Assembly (NCBI RefSeq): GCF_019352175.1
Contig: NZ_JACBYI010000014.1
Coordinates: 62,001 to 126,000, forward strand
Length of the DNA: 64,000 nt
Source of the DNA: Paenibacillus sp. S150
GTDB lineage: Bacteria; Bacillota; Bacilli; Paenibacillales; Paenibacillaceae
Direction of reading: 5' to 3'
Below the pieces are notes generated by a model. The model searched no databases. It was given only the letters and a program-made list of their open reading frames with translations, and was not told the origin of the DNA. Shown piece after piece: positions 36,373 through 46,544 of the stretch (its first letter is position 1; every line of letters begins with the position of its first letter). Made by a program: the position numbers and the translations under genes.

Positions 36373-38744
36373 TGCTCCGGGATACAGAAGCAGCGCAAGG
36401 GAGCGGTACCCGGCAGCCGCAGGCCGGCTCCGGTACGGAGGAGAACGGCGCTGCGGGCCGGGCGGAAGCGGTTATCCGGCGGATTGCACATAAGTATATC
36501 GCGGACCATCCGCAGATTCCGTTTGTCCTGCGGGCTTCCTCAGGCGGCGGGTTCCTCAGAGACGGCGAATGCCGCTACATCTTTGATCTGGACGCCAGGC
36601 TGCCCGGGCTCCGAACGGGCCAGTTTGTCTATGCCTGGGCGAAGCTCTTCAGCCGCGCCGGGGAAGAAATGACCTTCAGCATCAGCTGCCTGGGACCGGT
36701 CCGCCTCTACCTGAACGGCAAGCTGGCTTATAAATCCGGAATTGATGTTGAAGTGTTCCCAGAGCGCCAAACGTTGTTAGTCCTGCTTCTACAGCCGGAA
36801 TGGAATCACTTTGTCCTGGAATTTGAGAAAACAGGGACTGGCTGCGGCGGCAGGTTCGGCACCGGAATGCTGAAGCGGAATCCGCTGCATTTCCTTGCGC
36901 CTTCCCGGGAACGCAGCGGGCAGGAGGGCTGGATCTATACGCTGCCGCTCGATGAACCGCTTGAGAAGCTTCCGGGTGAGCATAGCGCTGAGGCTGCAAG
37001 CCCGCTGGACTGGCTGCCCGGACAGGAATGGCTGGACCTTCAGGGCGGCCTTCCCGGCAAGACCGCGGATGAAATCTGCGGGAACATATCAGATGAAGCC
37101 GCTGACGATGTTTCCGGTGGTAAGCCCAGCGACACTCCGGCACAAAAGTCCATGTCCGCCCATTCCGTTCATCTAGGGGATATATATGGAGCGGCAGCAC
37201 CCGGGGCCATCGCTTACTCCTGGACGCGGCTGCACAGCAGAAATCAAGACTCTGCTGACCCGGTCACCGTCAGCGGCACTTACTCAGGCGAGCTGCGGAT
37301 AACCCTTGAGGGCAAGCTGTTATTTCAATCGGCTGCCTGCAGCGGCACGTTCCGGTTCAGCCTGCCGCGGGGAACGGGGGAAGGGGAGCTGCTGGTCCGC
37401 TCGGTCTGCCCGCCGGATTCGTGGCAGTTCAGCCTGGAGCTTCCGGCAGACCGGACCCGTCTGTCGCTGCCGGCAGAGGTGCAGGGGGCGGACCGGCAGG
37501 AATGGCTCCATCTCGGCCCCTTTGCTCCGCAGGAGGATGTGGACGCGGATACATTATGCCGGATGGATCAACTGTATACAGCGCAGGGGCAGGGAGCGTA
37601 CTGGCAGCTTGGCCGCGGAACGGTTATCAGGCCTTATGTGGAGACGGAGAATTACGGGCGCTGGAACTATCCGCTGGGTGTAACCCTTCTCGGCCTGCTG
37701 CGAACGGGCCGGCTGCTGGAGGAAGAGGCTTTCAGCGGCTATGCCCGGCAGCACATTGCCCAATGTGCGGCGTATGACCGGTATGCGCTATGGGACCAGG
37801 AGCGCTACGGTGCCAGCGGAGTGAATCATCAGCTGGCGCGGATAGACAGCCTGGATGATTGCGGAGCTTTTGCGGCGACGCTGCTGGCGGCAATGGAGCT
37901 TGGAGAAATCAGAGGCGGGGCGGAAGCGGCAGACCGGATCGCCGGTTATATCATGAACGAACAGGAGCGGCTGCCGGAAGGGACCTTTTACCGTGGTGTG
38001 AAGAGTATGGGCATCAAGCACCGCACATTGTGGTGCGATGATCTCTATATGTGCGTGCCTTTTCTCACCGGGTATTTCAAGCGGACGGGCGAGCACCGGT
38101 ATCTGGATGAGGCGTGCGCCCAGCTGCTTGCCTACAAACGCTTTTTGTATCTGCCGGAGAAGCGCTTCATGTCGCATGTGTATGATTTTAAATTCAACAA
38201 GCCGACGGAAATTCCGTGGGGAAGAGGCAACGGCTGGGCCTATTTTGCACTGGCCCGGCTCCTAGAGGAGCTGCCGGATATCCATCCGGACAGGCAGAGC
38301 CTGCTCCTGTGGTTCAGAGAATTCAGCGAAGGCATAGCGGGTTTGCAGGGAGCGGGGGGACTGTGGCATCAATTGCTTGACGATCCGTCTTCCTATGAAG
38401 AAACCTCCTGCACCTCCATGTTCGTTTATGGGCTGTCCAAAGGAATGAGGCTAGGCTGGCTGGCCGATCCGCAGGGGATGTATGCCGATGCTGTCCGCAA
38501 GGGCTGGACTGGCCTCAGTACGCTTTCTACAGACCAGCAGGGCAATGTGCATGGGGTGTGCCGGGGTTCGGGGTACTCTTTTTCCCGCCGTTATTACAAG
38601 CATGATCTGCCCTGGAAGCTGAATGATACCCACGGAATCGGCATTATCCTGCTCGCCGGTGTTGAATTTGCGGCCTGGAGCCGGAATTGTGCCCCGCAAA
38701 AAAGTGCAATTGCAGAAAATAATGGGATTCGGTATAGTGAATGA
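36372..38744 (+). CDS. GH105-type unsaturated rhamnogalacturonyl hydrolase with long N-terminal extension
   Basis: A 790-residue cytoplasmic protein. The C-terminal ~380 residues form an alpha/alpha barrel of GH105 (YteR/YesR): RIDSLDDCGAFAATLLA, RTLWCDDLYMCVPFL (catalytic Asp), PWGRGNGWAYFALARLLEEL, LWHQLLDDPSSYEETSC. The family is usually about 370 residues; here about 400 extra residues precede it and look like beta-rich, sugar-binding or linker modules. It would remove the unsaturated uronic acid left by lyases. Coupled to the propeller gene by a TGATG overlap. Confidence 0.85.
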   Translation: MLRDTEAAQGSGTRQPQAGSGTEENGAAGRAEAVIRRIAHKYIADHPQIPFVLRASSGGGFLRDGECRYIFDLDARLPGLRTGQFVYAWAKLFSRAGEEMTFSISCLGPVRLYLNGKLAYKSGIDVEVFPERQTLLVLLLQPEWNHFVLEFEKTGTGCGGRFGTGMLKRNPLHFLAPSRERSGQEGWIYTLPLDEPLEKLPGEHSAEAASPLDWLPGQEWLDLQGGLPGKTADEICGNISDEAADDVSGGKPSDTPAQKSMSAHSVHLGDIYGAAAPGAIAYSWTRLHSRNQDSADPVTVSGTYSGELRITLEGKLLFQSAACSGTFRFSLPRGTGEGELLVRSVCPPDSWQFSLELPADRTRLSLPAEVQGADRQEWLHLGPFAPQEDVDADTLCRMDQLYTAQGQGAYWQLGRGTVIRPYVETENYGRWNYPLGVTLLGLLRTGRLLEEEAFSGYARQHIAQCAAYDRYALWDQERYGASGVNHQLARIDSLDDCGAFAATLLAAMELGEIRGGAEAADRIAGYIMNEQERLPEGTFYRGVKSMGIKHRTLWCDDLYMCVPFLTGYFKRTGEHRYLDEACAQLLAYKRFLYLPEKRFMSHVYDFKFNKPTEIPWGRGNGWAYFALARLLEELPDIHPDRQSLLLWFREFSEGIAGLQGAGGLWHQLLDDPSSYEETSCTSMFVYGLSKGMRLGWLADPQGMYADAVRKGWTGLSTLSTDQQGNVHGVCRGSGYSFSRRYYKHDLPWKLNDTHGIGIILLAGVEFAAWSRNCAPQKSAIAENNGIRYSE

Positions 38745-38763
38745 AAGTTTTGATATAGAGTTT

Positions 38764-38832
38764 GAACTTCCGGCCAACCTGTTAGAGCGGGAGCAGGGGC
38801 AGAGAAGCGCAACGGGAAGTTCATTATTTTTT
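38764..38832 (+). terminator. Possible attenuator/terminator before the ABC transporter
   Basis: GAACTTCC (38764) and GGAAGTTC (38815) form an 8-bp perfect stem closing a 43-base loop, followed by ATTATTTTTTTT. It may partly end transcription between the GH105 and transporter genes. Confidence 0.4.
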
Positions 38833-38883
38833 TTAACCAAATACCAATTAAACCTATAGGAAAAAAGGAGTGGAAATTTTATT

Positions 38884-40476
38884 ATGTATACAAAGCGTAA
38901 AAGGTCTTTGAACCGGTTGGCCCTGCTGCTGTCTCTTGCAATGCTTGCTGCGCTGTGGCTTACGGCATGCGGAGACAAGGGGGCAAATACAGCCGCTGAT
39001 TCTCCGGCGGACGCTGCGGCTCCTGCCGCTGAAGCGCCGCTGGAGGTCAGCATTATGACGATTACGCCCAGCGCCATTCCGGCTGCGGATGACAATCCGA
39101 TTAAACGGGCCATTGAAAAGGCTACGAATTCCGTGATGGATATCCGCTGGATCTCCAACAATATTTACAGCGACAAGCTGAATCTGACCCTGGCCTCGGG
39201 CGATATTCCCGATCTGATCATGATCAATGATCCCTTCGGCAGCACGTTCTCCAAGATGGTGTCACAGGGAGCCTTCTGGGACATCACTCCTTTTATCCAG
39301 GACTATCCCAATCTGGTAAAAGGAATCCCGGAGGTGGCGTGGACCAATACCAAGGCGGCTGACGGCAAAAACTACGGAATTCCGCGGCCCAGACCAGTGA
39401 CGGGAGAATCATTCTTCATCATCCGCAAGGATTGGCTGGATAAGCTGGGCCTTGCGGTGCCGGAGACGACGGAGCAGCTGTTCGAGGTAATGCAGGCCTT
39501 CGTGGAGAAGGACCCGGATGGAAATGGCGTGAAGGATACAACGGCACTGGCTGCCTACATCAGTCCCGACGATCTGGGCTGGGGAGGCAATATTGGCCCT
39601 GTACTGGGAGCGATTGAGAACTCTTTTACCGGTGTGAACGGGAACTGGAAATGGGATGAGAGCCAGGGAAGCATGGTCAACACCGCGCTGCTGCCTGAGG
39701 TGAGGGATGCTCTGGAGTATCTGACAGCGGCCTATAAGGGCGGCATGATGCCGGAGGATCTGCTGTCGCTCAAGCTGACGCAGGCGCGGGAGCTGTTCAA
39801 ACGCAATCAGGCCGGAATTATCGTGGACAAGACAGGCACAATGCGAAAAATCTATGCCGATGATCTGAAAAAAGTGGACCCGGAGTTCAAGTATACCGAC
39901 TTCTATCCGCTGACCAATCTGAATGGCTATAATCCGCTGGGTGCGGGCTACAACGGCGTTCTGGCAATCCCCAAAACGGTGCCGGAAGAGAAGATGAAAC
40001 GGATTCTCAAGCTGGTGGATACCTGGATGAACCATGATGTGTATGAGCTTCATCTGTACGGGCTGGAGGGTGTGCATCATACGGTTGTGGATGGGCAAAA
40101 GGTGCCGATTTCTGAGAAGCTGGTGGCCGACAACGCCTCTGATTTCAATCAAATTGTAAATGTCATCGACTATCCGTCGCCGCCAAGCGGGGAGACGGAG
40201 GAAGAAACTAAGGCGCAGGAGCTGTTCGCTAAGGTGGAGCAGGACCGGACGGCGACAAGTGTGCCGGATATTTCCGCAGGGCTCCAATCGGAGACCGGGC
40301 AGAAAATCCTGCCGGAGCTGAACAAGAAAATCCAGGATTTGAAGGCCAAAATCATTCTGGGGCGCGAGCCGATTGAAGCCTGGGATGCCTTCGTGGACAC
40401 GTTGCAGAAGGATCAGGATCTGACTGCGGCCACGCAGGAGCTGACCGAAGCCTACAAGAAAAGAACCGGCAAATAA
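38884..40476 (+). CDS. Sugar ABC transporter lipoprotein (LipO/YtcQ type)
   Basis: A 530-residue extracellular solute-binding lipoprotein. The signal ends at the lipobox LTAC (about residue 29), followed by an Ala/Pro-rich linker and a large type-1 binding fold of the kind that carries oligosaccharides (SGDIPDLIMIND, GKNYGIPRPRP, DPDGNGVKDTTAL). It is followed by two permease genes of the LplB/LplC type, with no ATPase, as usual for this family, which borrows a shared MsmX-type ATPase. Substrate is likely an oligosaccharide from rhamnogalacturonan, by context. Confidence 0.9.
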   Translation: MYTKRKRSLNRLALLLSLAMLAALWLTACGDKGANTAADSPADAAAPAAEAPLEVSIMTITPSAIPAADDNPIKRAIEKATNSVMDIRWISNNIYSDKLNLTLASGDIPDLIMINDPFGSTFSKMVSQGAFWDITPFIQDYPNLVKGIPEVAWTNTKAADGKNYGIPRPRPVTGESFFIIRKDWLDKLGLAVPETTEQLFEVMQAFVEKDPDGNGVKDTTALAAYISPDDLGWGGNIGPVLGAIENSFTGVNGNWKWDESQGSMVNTALLPEVRDALEYLTAAYKGGMMPEDLLSLKLTQARELFKRNQAGIIVDKTGTMRKIYADDLKKVDPEFKYTDFYPLTNLNGYNPLGAGYNGVLAIPKTVPEEKMKRILKLVDTWMNHDVYELHLYGLEGVHHTVVDGQKVPISEKLVADNASDFNQIVNVIDYPSPPSGETEEETKAQELFAKVEQDRTATSVPDISAGLQSETGQKILPELNKKIQDLKAKIILGREPIEAWDAFVDTLQKDQDLTAATQELTEAYKKRTGK

Positions 40477-40500
40477 CGCTGGCTGGAAAGGGTTCTTGAG

Positions 40501-41469
40501 ATGAATTCGCTGAATCAACGAGTACAGGCACAGGATGTGCGGAGCCTGCCGCTTGCGCGGAAGCCGCGGCGTATCGCCGCACGGATCAAACAGGATGGGT
40601 CGCTGTACTGGCTGGCTTTGCCGGGCATCCTCTTTTTCCTGATCTTCAAATACATTCCCATGGGCGGCATCGTCATTGCCTTTCAGGATTATTCGCCTTA
40701 CATCGGGATACGGGGCAGCGGTTGGGTGGGGCTGGAGCAGTTCGCCAGGCTCTTCTCCAATCCCGATTTCGGCATGCTGTTCCGCAATACGCTGGCGGTG
40801 AGTCTGCTCAATCTGCTGCTGTTCTTCCCGTTTCCGATTCTGATCTCGCTGTGTCTGAATGAGCTGCGCAGCAATACCTATAAACGCTTCATCCAGACCG
40901 TCATCTATATGCCGCATTTCCTGTCCTGGGTCATTATCGCCGCACTGACTGTGCTGCTGTTCGGCAAGGGAAGCGGGCTGGCCAATATTGCATTGGAGAA
41001 TATGGGCTATGCGCGGATAGACGTGCTGACGAATGTGAACAGCTTCTGGATTATGCTCACATTGCAGTCTATGTGGAAGGAGGCGGGCTGGGGAACGATT
41101 GTGTTCCTCGCGGCCATGGCGGGCATCGATACCCAGCTGTATGAAGCTGCACGGATGGATGGAGCCGGAAGGCTGCGGCAAATCTGGCATATCACCCTTC
41201 CGGCGATCCGCAGTGTCATTATCGTGCTGTTCATCCTGCGGCTCGGCGACATTATGGAGGTTGGCTTTGAACAAATATTCCTGATGTACAACGGGGCGGT
41301 GTCGGAGGTGGCCGAGGTCTTCGATACCTATGTCTACCGGATGGGCGTGAAGCAAGGGGAATACAGCTACAGTACAGCGGTTGGCCTGTTCAAATCGCTT
41401 ACGGGACTGGCAATTGTCCTGCTGGCCAACCGGCTGGCGAAACGCTATGGGGAAGAAGGGGTCTACTGA
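40501..41469 (+). CDS. Sugar ABC transporter permease (LplB/YteP type)
   Basis: A 322-residue membrane protein with six predicted helices. The first helix region LPGILFFLIFKYIPMGGIVIAFQDY is typical of LplB/YteP proteins; the ATPase-contact loop is EAARMDGAGRLRQIWHITLP. It lies 25 bases after the lipoprotein gene and pairs with the permease that follows. Confidence 0.93.
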   Translation: MNSLNQRVQAQDVRSLPLARKPRRIAARIKQDGSLYWLALPGILFFLIFKYIPMGGIVIAFQDYSPYIGIRGSGWVGLEQFARLFSNPDFGMLFRNTLAVSLLNLLLFFPFPILISLCLNELRSNTYKRFIQTVIYMPHFLSWVIIAALTVLLFGKGSGLANIALENMGYARIDVLTNVNSFWIMLTLQSMWKEAGWGTIVFLAAMAGIDTQLYEAARMDGAGRLRQIWHITLPAIRSVIIVLFILRLGDIMEVGFEQIFLMYNGAVSEVAEVFDTYVYRMGVKQGEYSYSTAVGLFKSLTGLAIVLLANRLAKRYGEEGVY

Positions 41470-41486
41470 CCGGAAGGGGGCTTGTA

Positions 41487-42359
41487 ATGAAAAAACGATC
41501 CTTGCTTGAAGCCGTCGCCGGATCAGCCAATGTGCTGCTGCTCGCCCTGCTTGCGGCGGTCATGTTTTTCCCGCTCTATTATGTGCTGGTTGTCTCGCTG
41601 ACAGACCCGGGGGAATATTTGCTGAAGCGGATTGTGCTGTTTCCGGAGGACTGGTCCTTCGAAGCTTATGCGTACCTGCTGTCTACCCCGGCCTTCATGC
41701 GTTCGCTGGGGAACAGCGCTTTTCTGGCTACGGCAGGCACACTGTGCAGCCTTGCGGTTTCCTCTTCGCTGGCCTATGCCTTGTCCCAGCCAAGATTTCT
41801 GTTCCGCAGGGGACTGCTGCTGATGATCTTGCTGACGATCCTCTTCAGCCCGGGAATGATCCCGAATTATCTGCTGGTTCGGGAGCTGGGGCTGATGAAC
41901 AGCATTTGGGCTTTGATCCTGCCCTCGCTGGCGAATGGCTGGACGGTTATTCTGATGAAGAACTTCTTCGACAACGTGCCGGCAGAGTTGAACGAAGCTG
42001 CAGCCATCGATGGCTGCAGCGCTTTCCGGACCTGGGTGTCGATTGTGCTTCCGCTGTCCCTGCCTGCGCTCGCCACATTTGGCTTGTTCTTCGCTGTAGG
42101 CTACTGGAATCAGTTTTTTGCGGCCCTCTTGTATTTGAATGATTCGGAGAAGTGGCCGATACAGGTGCTGCTGCAGAATATGCTGCTGAATGCGTCCAAT
42201 ATCGACCTGGTCACCCCGGGACAGCAGGTCGAGGCGCCGCCGACCGAAATGCTCAAAATGGCTGCCATTATTGTCGCTATCGTCCCGGTGCTGGTGGTCT
42301 ATCCGTTCCTGCAGAAGCATTTTGCCAAAGGCGCGCTCGTCGGTTCCATCAAGGGGTAG
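41487..42359 (+). CDS. Sugar ABC transporter permease (LplC/YtcP type)
   Basis: A 290-residue membrane protein with six predicted helices, FPLYYVLVVSLTDPGEYL near the N terminus, and the ATPase-contact EAAAIDGCSAFRTWVSIVLP loop. GGAAGGGGG is the ribosome site. It forms the heteromeric channel with the preceding permease. Confidence 0.93.
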   Translation: MKKRSLLEAVAGSANVLLLALLAAVMFFPLYYVLVVSLTDPGEYLLKRIVLFPEDWSFEAYAYLLSTPAFMRSLGNSAFLATAGTLCSLAVSSSLAYALSQPRFLFRRGLLLMILLTILFSPGMIPNYLLVRELGLMNSIWALILPSLANGWTVILMKNFFDNVPAELNEAAAIDGCSAFRTWVSIVLPLSLPALATFGLFFAVGYWNQFFAALLYLNDSEKWPIQVLLQNMLLNASNIDLVTPGQQVEAPPTEMLKMAAIIVAIVPVLVVYPFLQKHFAKGALVGSIKG

Positions 42360-42388
42360 CCCTGGCCCAGAATATTGCGGAGAAGGAG

Positions 42389-44734
42389 ATGAGAAGCTTG
42401 CAGCTCAGATACAGGAAGAAAAAAGTGCATAGAGGACGTTATTTCCGCAGAAGTCTTACATTGGTTCTATTCATTGCCTGTATCCCGGGTATTGTGACCG
42501 GAGTCGTCCTCTACGGCTGGCTGACCGGCAGCATGGAGCGTACGCTCCGGCAGGCGGATCAGGAGCAGCTGGAGCACCGCGCGGCACTGGTTGCGGAGCA
42601 GCTTGACGATCTGGAGCTATCTTTCTCCAAGTGGGCCTTTGATCCTGTGTTTGACAGCCGCCTGAAAAGCCTTGATTTTGTGTACAAATACAAGCAGGTG
42701 CATGAGCTGTATAAAACGCTGCTGATTATTCAGGATTCGAATGTTCTGATTGATGAAGTCGAATTGTATTTGCAGCAGCCGGAGCCGCTTACGCTGACTC
42801 CGTACCGGTATGATTTTCTGCGGGACCCTTCACAGCGGGTAACATTCGGGCAGCTCGTCGAAGAGCAGCGGATGACGTACTGGACACGTTCGGCGGACGG
42901 CAAATCGATGATGGAGGTAATCCAGCTGACCGGAGATAACGGCCTGCCGTTCGGTGCGCTGACGATGACGCTCGACACCCGGCAGCTGGGCAATCTGCTG
43001 CAGTCATTGTCACCGTATCCGAGCAGCGCAAGCTTTCTGCTGGGAGCGGAAGGGGAATGGATCGTCCCCCCGGCCTCCGGCGGGGAGGATGGACTCTATG
43101 CAGCGATGCGCAGCAGGGTGCTGGACGCAGACGCTGAGCATGCTTCCCTGCTGATGAGCTATGGCGGCAAGGAATATTCGGTGAAGTACGGCACGGTCCG
43201 CAGATTGGGTACGGATTGGACGTACGTCTCCTCCGTACCCCTATCCGATATTGCAGCGCCCATGCTCTCGGCGTCCAAGATTATTGTCGCCGTGAATGCT
43301 GCGGGGCTGCTGCTGGCCCTGCTGTTGTCCTGGTTCGGCTCTCTGCACTTGTACCGTCCGGTAGGCCGCTTCCTCCATACTTTTAAGGGGGAACGGCCTG
43401 CTGCGGCAGGTGGCGGGCAGGATGAATTCGGCCAAATTGAGCAGCAGTGGCTGGGGCTGAAGCAGGAGCGGGAAATGCTGCTCGGCAATCTTGAGCAGCA
43501 GCTGCCCGTGGTCCGCAAAAGCTTTGTGCTGCAGCTGGCCCAGGGGCATTTGGCGGGCATGGCGGAACAGGAACTCAGGGAACGCTTCGCCCGGCTCAGC
43601 TGGGAGGTGGGGGACTGCCGCTTTGCGGCGGTGTTCGCACAGTTAAGCCCCTACGGGATGCCTTCTCAGGAAGGTGCCGATGAACACCGGGATTTGCTGG
43701 TTTTTGCCGCTGGCGATGTTCTTAAGGATATCCTTGAGGAAGGGGAGCTCCAGGGGGAAATCATTCATTTCCATGATCAGTCCATGGGACTGCTGCTTGC
43801 ACTCTCCGGGAACAGACAGGATGAAGCGGCAGAAAGCGGAAGGGAGCTGATGATTCTCGGGGAGCGATGGGTGAAGGAGGTTCAGGCCCGGCTGGGAATC
43901 CGCCTTACGGCCGCGGTCAGTGAATGCACAGAATCGGCTGCTGCAATTCCTTATCTTTTCCGCAAAATCCGCTACTCCCTCCGGCACAGTCTTCTTGCCT
44001 CCGATCAAGCCGTTATTGACGCCGGTCAAGCCGGCTATGCAGCAGCGGTTGAAGAAACGCATTATCCGGTATTTCTGGAACAGGAGATTGTGGCCGCGAT
44101 CCGCAGCGCCGATGCCGAAGCGGCTATGGAGCTGCTGCAGCGCTTCATGGAAGAAGTGCAAAGGGGAGGCTCGGAGCAGCGGCTGAAGCAGGCCTTATTG
44201 CAGCTGCTGGCCAGTATTCAGCATGCCATGACCCAGCTTGGCGGCGATCCGGTGCTGCTGTTCGAGGTAGAGGTGTTCGATGAACTGCTGCATCTGAACA
44301 GCTCTGATGATGTGCTGCTGTGGTTCCGCCACCGGATTGTGAAGCTCTGCATTGAGGGCTACACAGGCAAGGAGGAGGAGCAGCTGAAGCTGGCCGTCCA
44401 TTCGATGAAGGAGCACGCGGACCAGCAGTACGCCGAGGCTATGTCGCTGGAGGCGCTCGCGGATCTGTACGGCATTCATTCGTACACGCTCAGCCGCGCC
44501 TTCAAGCAAATGATTGGACAGAATTTCGTTGATTATCTTACAGAGGTCCGGCTGAGGCGGGCCAAGCAGCTCATTGAGGAAACCGACGGCAAGATCAATG
44601 AAATTGCTGAACAGGTGGGCTACCAGGCCAGCTACTTCAACCGGATATTCAAAAAAAGTGAAGGCATTACGCCAAGCCGTTACAGGGACCGGATCCGCAG
44701 CAGCGAAAAGAAGCGCGGCAACGGTTCCGAATAA
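42389..44734 (+). CDS. Membrane-anchored AraC-type regulator (YesS-like)
   Basis: A 781-residue one-component regulator. A membrane helix at residues about 25-50 and a second at about 290-315 flank an extracellular Cache-like sensor; the cytoplasmic part ends in an AraC double helix-turn-helix (LEALADLYGIHSYTLSRAFK and INEIAEQVGYQASYFNRIFK). Such proteins control pectin/rhamnogalacturonan genes in Bacillales. The ATG at 42389 follows GAGAAGGAG. A longer open frame reads back into the permease gene but without a start site. Likely controls this locus. Confidence 0.9.
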   Translation: MRSLQLRYRKKKVHRGRYFRRSLTLVLFIACIPGIVTGVVLYGWLTGSMERTLRQADQEQLEHRAALVAEQLDDLELSFSKWAFDPVFDSRLKSLDFVYKYKQVHELYKTLLIIQDSNVLIDEVELYLQQPEPLTLTPYRYDFLRDPSQRVTFGQLVEEQRMTYWTRSADGKSMMEVIQLTGDNGLPFGALTMTLDTRQLGNLLQSLSPYPSSASFLLGAEGEWIVPPASGGEDGLYAAMRSRVLDADAEHASLLMSYGGKEYSVKYGTVRRLGTDWTYVSSVPLSDIAAPMLSASKIIVAVNAAGLLLALLLSWFGSLHLYRPVGRFLHTFKGERPAAAGGGQDEFGQIEQQWLGLKQEREMLLGNLEQQLPVVRKSFVLQLAQGHLAGMAEQELRERFARLSWEVGDCRFAAVFAQLSPYGMPSQEGADEHRDLLVFAAGDVLKDILEEGELQGEIIHFHDQSMGLLLALSGNRQDEAAESGRELMILGERWVKEVQARLGIRLTAAVSECTESAAAIPYLFRKIRYSLRHSLLASDQAVIDAGQAGYAAAVEETHYPVFLEQEIVAAIRSADAEAAMELLQRFMEEVQRGGSEQRLKQALLQLLASIQHAMTQLGGDPVLLFEVEVFDELLHLNSSDDVLLWFRHRIVKLCIEGYTGKEEEQLKLAVHSMKEHADQQYAEAMSLEALADLYGIHSYTLSRAFKQMIGQNFVDYLTEVRLRRAKQLIEETDGKINEIAEQVGYQASYFNRIFKKSEGITPSRYRDRIRSSEKKRGNGSE

Positions 44735-44760
44735 TCTACTTCACGTAAGAGGTGAGCAGA

Positions 44761-46275
44761 ATGGCTTACTCCAAGCCTGATATTATATTTCTGATGACGG
44801 ACCAGCAGCGCTGGGACTGTATCGGAGCCTTCAACGAGCATATTCATACCCCAAATCTGGACAGGCTTGCGGCCGAGGGGATTACGTTCAGCCAGGCTGC
44901 ATGCCAATCCCCAATGTGCGTCCCGAGCCGCAGCTCCATGATGTTCGGCTATTACCCTTCGCAGCTTGGGGTGAGAACGAACTACGGCGGTCTGTTCGAT
45001 GAAGAGCGGCTGCCCTCGGAGCCGCTTCCCGAGCTGATGCGGCAGGCCGGCTATCAGACGGCAGGGTTCGGCAAGACCCACTGGAACCACAGCAGCGGTG
45101 TGGAAGAGCCCTCGGCAAGAGGGTTCGAGGTTAGAGCGGTGGGGCTGTCCAGGGAGAGCGGCCATTACGAGCAGGGGGCGGTGATGATGGGCGATACGCA
45201 TCCGGATAGCCTTGCGGCGTACTCCCGGGAAACGGGGGGCTTCGGCGGCGGCGAAGAGAATGCGCTTGGCTATATCGGCCTTACCAGCCGGCTGCCGATG
45301 GACCAGCACCGGGACGGCTGGGTGGCTGAGCAGAGCCTGCGCTTCCTGGAAGGGGGACCGGACCCGGACCGGCCGTTATTCTTCTATCTGTCCTTCCTCA
45401 AGCCGCATGCGGGCTTTAATGTCCCGGCAGAGTTCGAGCAGCTGTACAGCCTGGAGGATATCCCGGATATTCCGCAGCCGCCCTGGGCGGATGAAACGGC
45501 TACCCATCTGGCCGCCTCCGATAAGGTGAATGAGCACAGCCGCGCTTCCTATTTGGAGAAGCGGCAGGTGTGGCAGCGGCTGAGCCGCGAAGAGCGGAGA
45601 AGGACGACCCTCAGATATTGGGCCAATTGCTCCTGGCTGGACCATTATTTCGGGCGGGTGCTGGATAAGCTGCAGCAGCTGGGCAGACTGGACAACGCGC
45701 TCATTGTCTTCGTGTCCGATCACGGGGAGATGCTGGGTGAGCGTAAGTTCCGGTTTACGAAATATAATCTGTATGACAGCAGTGTAAGAGTCCCGATGAT
45801 TCTCTCCGGCAGCTATATTCCGCAGGACCGGCGGGGAACCTTCGACGACCTCCCGGCGGAGCTGGTCGATCTGGTTCCAACGCTTCGCGAGGTCGCCGGA
45901 CTCGGACCCGATCTACAGCTTCCGGGAACTCATCTGCTGCACGGTCCAAGGCACAGAGGAACCTTCTGCGAATTTCACGGCAAAGGGGTAACCGCCCCCC
46001 ACTCGGCACCGGCCTATATGTGGCGGACACAGGAATGGAAGCTTATTCTGTATCTGGAGGGCAGCGTGCGGGACTCGGCTTCCCGGGTGGAGGAGACGCG
46101 GGGGGAGCTGTACCATCTGGCGGAGGACCCGCATGAATGGAGGAATCTTTATGACAGCGGGGAGTATGCGCTGATCCGCGAGCAGCTCAAAACCGAGCTG
46201 CTGATGCATTTGGCCTCCAGCTGGGCCAAGGGCCCTTATTTCTATGACCGGGGCGGCTTCAAGGCGCTGGAGTAA
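44761..46275 (+). CDS. Type I sulfatase
   Basis: A 505-residue sulfatase. The formylglycine site is Cys53 in SPMCVPSRSSMM (CxPSR), so it would need maturation by an FGE-type or radical enzyme encoded elsewhere. Metal-site residues are in FLMTDQQR and FVSDHGEMLGE. There is no signal peptide, so it should act in the cytoplasm on imported sugar sulfates (or similar esters). The ATG at 44761 follows AGAGGTGAG. Its place among rhamnogalacturonan genes suggests a sulfated substrate, which is unusual for plant pectin. Confidence 0.9.
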   Translation: MAYSKPDIIFLMTDQQRWDCIGAFNEHIHTPNLDRLAAEGITFSQAACQSPMCVPSRSSMMFGYYPSQLGVRTNYGGLFDEERLPSEPLPELMRQAGYQTAGFGKTHWNHSSGVEEPSARGFEVRAVGLSRESGHYEQGAVMMGDTHPDSLAAYSRETGGFGGGEENALGYIGLTSRLPMDQHRDGWVAEQSLRFLEGGPDPDRPLFFYLSFLKPHAGFNVPAEFEQLYSLEDIPDIPQPPWADETATHLAASDKVNEHSRASYLEKRQVWQRLSREERRRTTLRYWANCSWLDHYFGRVLDKLQQLGRLDNALIVFVSDHGEMLGERKFRFTKYNLYDSSVRVPMILSGSYIPQDRRGTFDDLPAELVDLVPTLREVAGLGPDLQLPGTHLLHGPRHRGTFCEFHGKGVTAPHSAPAYMWRTQEWKLILYLEGSVRDSASRVEETRGELYHLAEDPHEWRNLYDSGEYALIREQLKTELLMHLASSWAKGPYFYDRGGFKALE

Positions 46276-46324
46276 GGCTGGAAGAAGATTTGCAAGATAC
46301 GGCTGATGTCGACCGGATGGCCGG

Positions 46325-46368
46325 AGGCAGCATGACCTTTCCGATATGGAAAGGCATGCTGCCTTTTT
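46325..46368 (+). terminator. Rho-independent terminator after the sulfatase gene
   Basis: AGGCAGCATG(A)CCTTTCC / GGAAAGGCATGCTGCCT, 17 bp with one bulge and a 5-base loop, followed by TTTTT. It ends the transporter-regulator-sulfatase unit, so the PL11 gene is transcribed separately. Confidence 0.9.
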
Positions 46369-46544
46369 GCGAATATGCATGCCGCTCTTTTGCGGCACTT
46401 CAGAGGATGAAAATTCACAGATGACCCTCAATTTGGCTTTGCCAACTTCCAGGCTTCCATAACAATGTCCTAAAAGCATGGACATCATTATTTCAGGATA
46501 AATGGATGGATGTCATTCAAATTCAATGAAGCGGGAGGAAAATT

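Noticed and set aside
39409..41355. 648-codon minus-strand frame opposite the ABC transporter genes
   Set aside because: A shadow of two well-supported plus-strand genes; His/Arg/Gln-rich composition typical of antisense frames.
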